From a virus, in the IMG/VR virus record IMGVR_UViG_3300042898_002309, positions 1 to 64,000 of that record: a stretch of DNA of 64,000 nucleotides, one strand, 5' to 3'. The translations under genes were made by a program, and so were the position numbers. This document shows, in pieces, positions 17,401 through 26,700 of this stretch. The notes below the pieces were generated by a model, which was not told the origin of the DNA, made no database searches, and saw only the letters and a list, made by a program, of their open reading frames with translations. Every line of letters begins with the position of its first letter. Positions within the stretch are counted from its first letter, which is position 1.

Positions 17401-17711
17401 TTTACACAGTCTTGTAGTGCATCAAATAATAATTCATTAGGTACAACTCTATATGTAGTATCATATATAGCATCAGATATATATGCTTTACTATTTGTAT
17501 TTGATTGTTTTTTATGTTTTTCAGTATCTATAGTAAATAATAATTCATCTGGAGCAGGTAATAGTCCATATTTAATTCTAGCATACTCTGTAAGTTTTTT
17601 ATTTATTATATTAAACTTATCAGTATTACCATCTATAATAGCTCTTACATCTGTAATATATTCTTTTTTAATTAAATAATCTAATGTATTTGATTGTACT
17701 ACACACTTCAT
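11451..17711 (-). CDS. Giant virion-associated protein with zincin motif, GNAT-like patch and LysM
   Basis: This 2,086-aa protein is the last giant of the late block. About residues 150-225 resemble a GNAT acetyltransferase (VGAVKINEDF, then QRQGLATDTY). A zincin motif HEFGH is at residues 329-333, with a possible third ligand in EEVIVHAL around 380. Long Lys/Glu-rich helical regions fill the middle. A LysM-like domain (YHTVEATDTLESISEKYSIP to GSELVIA) spans about 1766-1808, and a hydrophobic segment (VSIFLFSVLGGLLFAY) lies near 1937. Its gene follows the RNA polymerase gene with a 3-base gap, so the two are probably co-produced and co-packaged. It is likely ejected cargo that touches peptidoglycan on entry, but the enzymatic roles are inferred from motifs only. 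Confidence 0.8.
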   Translation of the reverse strand: MKCVVQSNTLDYLIKKEYITDVRAIIDGNTDKFNIINKKLTEYARIKYGLLPAPDELLFTIDTEKHKKQSNTNSKAYISDAIYDTTYRVVPNELLFDALQDCVNAYEEKNERALGLTDAFEETEDESKIKLEFSSAYGDNGYNLDIIKDNIKVGTVNYELDNSIATVGAVKINEDFQRQGLATDTYNILGDSLADQDILLRSGELNSLSKGLWNKLVEQNRAQEVTKGVYEYIPTKESEPRFMRASVEGEQFLTLDAEVSQKARATEVAEILADRLSKNLKTSYQIITEAEAKQILKNRVISYNGEPAFFFGGIVYFVGDNFNLETALHEFGHPLIGAIRVENVKLFNNLFTQVKSTTEGQAIIEKVKRLYPELTTDSPLFMEEVIVHALQQAAYDKITNTPQSEGFVSFIKNLLYSIKQIFRSFFSNTQNISKINESTTLGELADMMVSKDFEYQTDLVTDEDIAMFSRYTNARVKILTKNVSENAMQSAIDNFYASTSSMLNSAKKFSKKSNLYPMLQKTLFIEGTNELLPAIKKSLTPYQSIVDTGKASKDEIIEEVIESELRRIKDMTNKSINFVSSLEITNNIIKNIYKDLLDIQKDKNFGERSTLSVLGIYRTNLSNYIEFVDDTVELFKEDFNLDSSNALSNLLSEMNTNAKSAITLLQKIYKDSSVDFYRTYTAYMQEFLDDKLKKDLGNALKNKLTAEELEDFYDKVVSGNIADEDMAKIIAKGVEKKYINDFISEYNYLKIDELKLRDILSGNAKDVSWFNRFLESYTSSNDPIVGGLAMYIQNIKTDAQLKTLNETEVFRGKLEPILKANNINYNNTAQVADLISSRDEVLGYDEKGEVVKKEIFTLKNEWKGYRYEQAKLQNDYSKALETKDKEAIATAAAALKQFKKDYMYDKYTKIVLDADDIFNESPVHRLAWLTRKQALEDYNSELSIFSTELERFEKYSSAQALWRKYQQLYELNYIDGSPKVDDPENNIYDLSIALILREHKEKTSDFYESVAKEGSLQTSYNEFINSIIAEGVSKEVFNEMNAKWIRQNTRVAYSETYYTRKKELITRLKELQDKKTDKSEFNTGEAFSEIYDLLFSFRDSQGQPIPSELKAERIQKIKELQQKINDSKFAEQKTSKLTKAQASELNEYINIIKSKTETLSDEQKLRYLKLIKENTPDGLTALESAEIQGIYSELAEISSKIPTEYYMETMNYYLTQILGKGETSETTVDDLINSESFKDLLSDDTKFRNWFFNNHVTKKRYSRTGDIDIYFERLACYSVSVPNNEEDYIKTKLINPQTGTEFTINGLPNSRHTEFRIKNDPKYRTIPIGEDWKDYIGTIKDNAGNYLPRPYKKGETNSAKDDRFVDYDYLKLKAANNDQYKLIETIKEYYIKFQNDAALGSRLWYDLPRYGKKGMLENLQAGALSDKAKALKGSWDYYWQKMIGKSNDDYELGLNYDAKKNLVTTDMQGNEISYVPVTGTYNLDIEKTSKDFLPGIFQYIQSINMQAKLIESAPLLNSILSVLEDPKNGLKNINKQSRTINKITGKLVNVNKNKGDTYNRLEQVRSLVERELYGRKIVGIEESNPWLHKMSNFMLSAAGRATLAINVPSDLKNRYGQIVQNLIEASGGKYVSLKSMALARPWAAKTMLEWSAVGIYARGSQSLNSQIIQSFDAFFKTEKQFGENLSRTRAKDTLDGSWMYSFRKFGEMEAAMQLFGGFMHHQYVDQITSTGKVVPIRYIDAWELDKDGVLSLKKGINPEWGNKTIYHTVEATDTLESISEKYSIPVDELKAKNRISKNENLIEGSELVIAQSVKFKQFKNKFQTISRRLYGVYDDFGQAEGNKYFIYRMFYFMRKWTTSMFTNRFGADLSKENRWGRRYDWGLGETSRGYYISGIVSLYKLVKSAGKYYPYMSEEDKIDTKKMISEGVSIFLFSVLGGLLFAYDPDDDERWEKIKNRSDAFGTEGFKMNGFITNHMLNLLLQVGAETSAFVPLPGLGFDDYNNFISVTSTSFGSTLTLYAKIIEDIFMMVAGKDAAYYQIESGPYSWQKEGQAKIKSHILKTIGITGRTGDVETLIKNYERYSSKI

Positions 17712-17714
17712 ATC

Positions 17715-20700
17715 TTAACATTTAAACGGATCTTCTTCCTCTGTAAATAAATTATCAATTTCTGCATCACTAATTCCTTGCTTTTCTGCAACTAAATCAA
17801 GCATATCTGTAAACATAGTTGAATTAGGATTTATATATCCAAATTCTTCATAAAGTCTACGTGATAAATATACAAATAATTCTTGAGGCATGACATTTAT
17901 ATCTCCATATCCTTTAGTAGAAAAAGCAATTTTGTTTCCTGCTTCAATTAATTCTTTCATGTTTTGAATTGCTTCTTCCCATTTATCTTTAACAACAAAG
18001 TATTTTGATGCCGGTATTGTAGCTAAATTATCAACTGGATTATTTAAAGCAGTTATTAATGCTATATTCATTCCTTTTGCTGCTTTATTAATAAAGCTTT
18101 GACCTTTGAATTGTTTTGATGGATCTCTTAACTCTAAATCAGTTGTACTATTTATGAATACTGTAGTTGGATTAGATTCAACTAGATTTTTATAGTGTAC
18201 ATTTGTTAAATCCCCATCATCATATTTAAAAATAAAATCACTAATAGTAGGTTCTAATGTGTATTCAGATTTAGTTACCTTTTTTTCTTGGTTAAAATCC
18301 ATGAAATAATCTTTAAATCTGCTTTTTTCAAAATTACTTATACTATTTTGTTTATTAAATACTTTATAGTATTCATCTAAAAATGCAAGTCCTTTTTCTT
18401 CATTATCAAGTAAACTCATAAGTTTATTTTTTTCTTGCTCAATAACATTAATAAAAGGTGTATAGTCTACTATATTAACAAAATTAAACTTGGTTTTATT
18501 TATGCCAGATTGTAAAAATGCATATAAAGGTAATTGTGCAAAAAAGTCTGAAATGTATTGATTTTCTTTTTCATTTGCTGATTTTTTAATCTTAGGATTA
18601 GCTAAGTCAAGTAAATTTTTATGATATATATTTGAAAGTGAATTAGTATAATCTTTTTGATTAACATAAATATTAAACATTTTATTATCCTTATCAGAAT
18701 CTGATTTCATAACATCAAGTACATCATAATCAAGTCTTAACTTAGGATTTTTAGTTAAAATATTACTTAGTCTAATTGCAAATGCTGACTCAGTATTTTT
18801 AAATAAATGACTTGGATTAAAAGTATTTGATAATGCTTTATCTGCAAGTATTTTTTCATATGCTAATCTAACTTGTTTTTCATATGGTAAATCTTTTTTG
18901 GATTCTTTAATTTTTTTTAATTCACCTACAAACTCATTTGTTTTACTTATTTCAGAAAAAGGTGATATGCTTCTTAAATATTCTCTTTCAGCTACAAATC
19001 TAAAATACTCTTCTTTATTAGAGTTTCCATTATTCATGAAAGTAGAAATAGGAAGTGCATATAAACCTTTACTGTTATAACTTAATTCATCAGTTGCTGA
19101 TTTTGACCATGATTTATTTTCAAATTCTTTTTCAAGTGTAACTTTATCAATATACATAGTTGGTATACCAGATTTATTCTTTTTTACAAATGCACCAAAT
19201 TTTGGTAAATTAGCAAATTCTACTGGTATTGTTTCTTCAACATTATATGACTTATAAAATTTATCTATGTTGTACTTCCTTAATGTATTTTGTAGTATTA
19301 ATGATATCATATCATTTCTGAATGTATCAACATATAAATCTTTTTTATTTACCCCAAATGTTTTTTCTAATGAATTTCTTATATCTTGGTTATTAATTAC
19401 CATCCATTTAGTAATTAATGGGTGATATCTCATTTTAAATAAAGGTCTACCAATTTGTAAAGCCATTGGGCCATTAAAGAATGAACTAGTAACAGAGTCA
19501 TTAATCATTTTCCATAATAATGTCTGATCAAGTTTTGTCTCATCTTTTAAATTTTCTAATGATGACTCAGTATCTTCTATTTGACTAAATGATGTCTTTA
19601 AACTAGTATCTGCATTTGCATTTAATTTTAATTTTTTAACACCATTCATTTGTTGTTCAATTTCTAAATAATGTAAAAACATTAATTTAGATAATTCTGA
19701 ATTAGCTGCTTCTGGATCAGTTCTGCTATCTTTAATTAAGTTAAGCATTTCATTTTCTGTAAATTCAGGAATTGCTTTATCATCAAAATATTCATCAGCT
19801 AATTTTGTTGTAACTGAATATCTTGCATCACTTTTTATTTTTTGATTAAAGTGTTTAGCAATTACATTTCTTGATGCATTAGATGGAATATAATTAACTG
19901 AGTCAGCTGCTTTACCTAATGGTTCAGCAAATGTACTTTTAGCAACACGTTGTTCTTCTACATATTCTTTTACTAATGGTTGAGATACAAAATAAATTGC
20001 TTCTTTAACAGGTACACCTGCCTTAAGTAAATAAAGTAAAATTGGTGCTACTTCAGAGTTACCTTGAATAAAGAATATCCATGCATCTTTCTCAACATCT
20101 ACCCATCCATTTATTGCTTGAGCAAATAAATCTGCTATTTTATTTATATTATCAGCATCATATCTATTAGATAATGATACTACTTCTTTACCATAATCAA
20201 TAGAGTCTTTTTCATTATTAATAAGAGTATTGTGTTTTAAAAATAACCTTACATCTCTTGGTATTTTTTCTTTACCATGTATATAAGTAGATGGCATTGA
20301 TGCACCAAGTGAATTAAATAATGTATGAAATGTATTTTCAATTGCTCCAAGTCCTAATGTTTTCTTACCTACTACATTAGATTCATGTTTATAAATATTA
20401 TATAATGATTCTAATACTCTTGTAGGACTTATAACTGATGCATATTTTCCTGTTTCCTTATCTTGCTTAATGCTTTGATTAGGTTGGTCACTCATCATAT
20501 TAGCTTTTGGATCATAATCCATTACATATTGTGCTAAACTATCTGCAATTCCTTTTAGTAAATAAGTACCATTTGGTCTAATTAAAGATGCATAGTTTTC
20601 AGGTAATGCAAGTATGTTTTTAATATCTTGTATTAATTCATTTTCTAATGCAGCTTTTTGTAATTTAAATATTTTTGCTAATGGTTCACCATTTGCTTTA

Positions 20701-23700
20701 GCTTCATTTACAGCAGCCTCTAATTCAGTATGACTTGCATAAGTTCTTTTTGTATATTCACCTGACTCAGATACATTAGGCATAAAGATTGTCATCTTAT
20801 CAATATCAAAATCTCCTCCAGACTTAGCTACTATTTCAGTTGGTGCTACTATTATATTTCCTGCTTCAGCCGGTAAGAAATGATACACTTCCATAAACTC
20901 CATAGAGTTAAGACCCTGTACTGGAATCCTTACACCTACCATTGTAACTGCATCCCGGTTATCAGCCATTTCTAACCATTCATCATCTTTAATAAGATCA
21001 TTAAGTTTATCAATAGTACCAATAGTATTACCTGCTTTATCTTTAAGATTTAATAAATTAATGAAATCACCTTGAAGTGAAACCATAACTTTCATACCAG
21101 CAGTAAAACCATCAGCATTTTTATGATATGTAGGTAAGAAGTTAGACCCAACATATTTTTTAATATCAGCATCAGTAGCATTCTTAAGTTTACCACCATC
21201 AAATACTCCTTCATACATTGCTGCAGATACTTGTACAAGTGCTTCACCGTGTACTTTTTGTTTAATTAATCTTTTGTTTATTACAGATAAGATTAATTTT
21301 TCAATTTTAGAAGCCTCTGGATGTAATGATAAGTCAAATTTTAATTCACCATCTTCTGTAGTAGTAATAAATTCAATTAAGTGATCACCTAATACATCTT
21401 CTTTTTCAAGATTAGCTCTAATAAAACGTGCTAGTTTTTCAGTACTTTCTTTATCTACAGGTGTATATTTACTATTACCATTAGTATCTGTTGTTTGCTC
21501 AAATCCAATTTCATCAAGTAACTCAAGTTTTAACAATGATGATAACTCAGATACATGATTAATATAGTTAAGTACTTTATTATTTGTAATTTGAGTTTCA
21601 TCAGTAGATGCTATGATACCTTTTTCATATAAACCTTCAAGAATAAGTTTTCTTAACTGAGTAGAGAATATTGTTTTTTCTTTATATACTTTATTAATCT
21701 CAGTTTGATTTTTTAAATATTCTACAAATGCAACATTATTAGTAAGTTTAGCATTTAAATCAATTGAACCATTTTTATCAGTAATTATATCACCTCCTGA
21801 TTCATTAGATGAAATGTGTGCAATTTTTGAACCTGTTCCAAATATAACATAATCAGTTTCATTTTTTAACATTAATTCATGTAATGCATTTAACTTAGCA
21901 CCTTTAATAACAGATGGAATAAGTGGAGCAAGAGAGAACTTATGAAATGATGTTACTGTTAATCCTGTAGATTCTATATTACCAAAATACTGTAATTTAT
22001 ATGGTGGAAAAAACTCAACTATATCTCTAGCATTAACTTCTTCTTCATTAACAATTTTTCTATATAATTCTTCTTGATCATCTGACCAGTTACCTTCAAG
22101 TTTTTTAAGCATACGGTATGTATCAAAAGCAATATGTCCTTGACCATCACCTTCTTTCATTCCTGTATATTCTTTTATTTCAGTATCAGCCATTTTATTA
22201 GCATAGTCTACTTTTTCTTTTTCACTTAAAGTATCATTATTTTTTAATCTTTCAGTCCAGTCTTCATGTAATGCTTCTCTATATTCATCATAGTATACAG
22301 ATTTATCAACTACTTTTTCTTCTATAATAGCAGTATTTAAAGTACCATTATATACACGTTGTTTAAATCCTCTTTTTTCAGAATATAAGTTTTTAAATAA
22401 TGGGCCATTAATAAAACTTTGAGCTCTTAAATCAGTTCTAAAACCTCTACCTGGAGATGTTAAACCTGCATTACGTTTATGAAACTCTTCTTTATCATGA
22501 TTAAATTGTGCTAAATCACCATATGTAAGAATAACTGTTTCATAATTATGTATCCATGAGTTATAAGTATATGCTTTTACTAATACTTCATCAACTTGTT
22601 GTCTTGATAATTCAGGAGAATCAACTATTTCAACAAGAGATGAATCAATATATCTTGTTTTTTGTAATCTATTGTAATTTGCTTGAGTTTGTTTTTCAAA
22701 ATATGTATTTACATCTTTTCTTATTTTCTCAAGTAAAGCATCATCAGTATCTAGATATTTAATTAAATCAGATTTAATTGCATATAATTCATCTTTAGTA
22801 CTTTGTGTTAATACATCATCAAAAGCTGTAAATACTGATCCTGCTAATTTTTCTTCACCATTTTTAGTTTTTACTTTTCTATTATAACCTGCCCAGTTAG
22901 ACATGTTTTTTGCACCAGTAAGAGACTTATTATTAATGTTTGCATTAAATCTATTTATTCTTTCATGTTCTCCTGCAAGATATTTAAGCATTATATTAAA
23001 TCCTTCATTTGCACCTTTGTTTAAAGAATTAGGTTTAAATGCACTGATATCAACATATAGGTAATCAGCTTTTTTACCATCATATGTTTTAATTTTATCA
23101 ATAGATACACTTTGTGACATTTGCTTAGAGGCATGTCTCATAAATTCTTGTACACCTCTTAACAACATTGTATTCATTTCTTGTAAATACTTTGTTGTTC
23201 TATCAGATGAACTAGTTGTTACACCATTTGATTTATTTGAACCAGTTGTTAATAATTCTGTACCTGATACATTTTTAATATCTATTTCAGCATTTGGTCT
23301 CTTTTTTCCATAGTCAGGAGATAGAGGATCTAAAATAAATAAAGAATTTAATAATACAGAGTATTTAGCATGTGGATTATTATTATCATTTAACCATCTC
23401 ATGTGACGGTATCTTTTATTAATATCTACAGTATCACTTGTTAATTCAGTAAAATTATCAACTTTATTCATAGCAGCCATTCTACGTGTTAATGTACTAT
23501 CCATAAAGTGTTCAAATACACGGTTGCCTTCTGGAGTTAATACACTAAAGTTAGAGAAACTATTTGAGAACATATTTTGAATCTCAGCAAGTGCTCTTAA
23601 ACGTGCTCTTACTTCTTCATTACCTGATATAGATTTTTTATCTTTTATTAATACATCATCTAAACCATTTAATAAATATTGTATAGGTTTTTCTGCAAAA

Positions 23701-26700
23701 TTTTGTGCTGCAAGTTTTTCTTCTTCAGTACCTGATACTGCAAATTTATTTACTATTTGTAATATATTAAATATACGGTCAATACCATAATTAGAAGAGA
23801 ATCTTGGAGTTGCCATAATTTTTTCAATCTCCATACTCTCTTGATCCATTTCAATACCAATTGCTTTTAAAAACTCTTGAGCATATTTAGCTTTAAATAC
23901 TCCTTCCTCATTACCAAATCTTTTTAATATTTTAGGTATGTCAATAGAATTTACTAATAGGTCATTAGTTTTTATAAACTCATTAGATTCTAAATCTGAA
24001 TTAATTAAATTATTTGTCCATTCATTAATAACTTTATATACATCAAAACTAGCATTAGCTAATCTTGATTCATATGTTGCTATCTCAGGTATTAAAGTAT
24101 TTGTTGCTCTATCAAATTGCTTTTTTTGAATAATAGTTTTATTAATATTTAATTTTACATATGGTATTCTTGGTTTTTTAAAGTCTTGCCAAAAATTAGT
24201 CTCTGTATCAAACTCACTTACTGTACCTACATTACCAGGATTAAATGAAAATGGATTAGATAATACATCTAATAGTTGAGCAAATTCAACATAGTTTTCT
24301 CTATATTTAGAAATAACATTATACATATCAACAGGATCTAATTGACCCTGTAATACTCTTGCAAGTTTATTCCATATTTTATCTACATTTTCTAATTCAT
24401 CAAAACCTAATGCATTTTCTACTGGTACCAATTCTCCAGTTGAAGATTTAGTCATCTTAAATATACCTGCAAGTAACATCATTGTTTGCTCACTTGCTAA
24501 TGATTTAGATGACATAATATTACCATTAGTAGATTCTTTTACAACTCTAGTTTGGCCAATTTCTGAAGCATCATCTTCTAGTTCAGTAAATGTATCTTTT
24601 AATACATTGAATCTTGTATTTTCAATATTAAATGCAACTACACCTTTTTTAGTTTCACCATCTAATGATTTTTGTATATCACCAAAATTGTCAATTACTT
24701 TATTTAATAGAATTACTTTACCTAGTAATGCTTCTTCTTTAAAGTAATCAGGTTCTTCAGCTGTAGCATTATCTAATGTAGTTTTTTCTAACTGAGAAGT
24801 ATATGCATCTACTCTTTGTTGAATTTTAACTTTAGCAATTTTATATAATTCAGTTCTATTTTGTGGATTATGAAAAATTCTTTCAGCACCATTAGTAACA
24901 TTTTTAGAAGTGTTATATGTTTTAATTATAGAAGCTATAATACTATCTATAGATTTACTTACTAAACTTGCTTCATCAATGGTAAATACTGATTGATCAA
25001 ATGTATTAATAGTTTTAGATCTATTTAATACATCAAAACTTGTCCATATATTTTTAAGAGAAGGTTGTAAGTCAATAAACTCACCTTTATATAACTTATC
25101 ATAATATTCTTTAACAGATGCAATATCACGTGGTCTTAACATATCACGTCTAGTAATTTTACCAAACATCTTTCTTAAGAAATCAAGCATCTTTTTAAAT
25201 ATTCTACCAATTGGCCCAGTAAATTTACCTTGTCCTTTAGCATATGATCTAAAGTCTTCTGCAAGTACTTCTTCAATATCTAAATATGATGAATTTTTCC
25301 ACTTGTCCTGTTTCTTCATTGTATCATATAACTCTTGTTTTTCTTCAAGAGTTAAAAATAATTGAGAAAATGCATGCCAAGCTTCATGGTATAAATCTAC
25401 TGAAGTACCACCATCTGCTTCATATAATGTAATACCAAATCCTGACCAAGAGGCAAATGCATTTGAGTTAACAATAGTTGTAATTCTTTCAAGTGAAATA
25501 TGATCTTTTAATGGAGACTCTGACCACCATTTTTCTACATTTGCAATATCTTTTTTCTCAAAGAATTTACCAAACAGTCTTGCAAAAGTTTTACCTCTTA
25601 ATAAACCACCAATGTCATTGTTTGTTATTATTTTAAACTCCTCTTCATCACTTAAATCTTCTGCTTTAGTTTTTGCTTTAGTAGTTTCAGCTGTAGTTAC
25701 ACCAAATCTAGATAAAAATGCTTTTTTAGTTTTGCTATCTTTATTATCTTTAGTTCTAAACATCCATTGCTTAGGTGCATTAACTTCAACAGTTAAACCT
25801 AATTTTTTAGCAGCAATAGTTGCAGCTTCAGCAACACCAGATTGACCACCAGTTACAACTTTAGTTATAGGTTTATCAAGTGCTTCATTTAATTTTTCTA
25901 ATAAGTCAAGTACATATCCATTTATTTTTTCTTGAGATTTTAAATCTGCAAGATTATCACCTGTAATATGTACTTCTGTAGCCTTAAGTTTATTTAATTG
26001 AGTGGCAGTTTTATCTACCATTGCTTGTGAAGGTTTAATAATTACTTTAGGTAAAGTTACGGGTACATTTTTTTGACCCGCTTGTTTTTTAGTTGCAGCA
26101 GCAGTACCTTTAGTAAAGTCTCTTCCAATATTTATTGTAGCATCTGTTGAGTCAATATTAGATCCGTTTAACTCTTTATAATCCTTATTAGTTGGATTAA
26201 ATTTTACACCTCCTTCATTAATTACTGTTTCTAAATCATCTTCTGTTGTTTCTCCTTCAGTAAATTCTGTAACTGGAAGATTAGATAATACATCTTCAGG
26301 TATATCAAATCTTAAATATGAATTAAAACCTGATTTTAAACTCATTGAGTCTTTACTATATTCAATTTTAATATATGGTTTTACAAAATCAAAATAGTTT
26401 TCTTCTTTTTCAGTAATCTTATCCCCGGTAATAATATAATCAGTAAAAGATCCATTTTTTAAACCTTCATTAGAATAACTAATATTAGCTGCATAAAAAG
26501 TATTTTTATTTGTAATCTTATTTGTAATATGTTTAGCTTTTAATAAATGATTTTTAATTATTGTGTATGCCTCAGGTTTTGATAAATCAATTTTACGATA
26601 GCTTGATGGAGTGTCATCTGATTGTAAATCATCATAATTAGGAATAAGTTTTACTTCAAGATATTCTATACCTTCTTGATCTTCTTTTACTTGAATATTA

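Noticed and set aside
18898-25845. Short plus-strand frames inside the polymerase gene
   Set aside because: They lie opposite strongly coding minus-strand sequence with recognised domains and have no start context or neighbours on their own strand.
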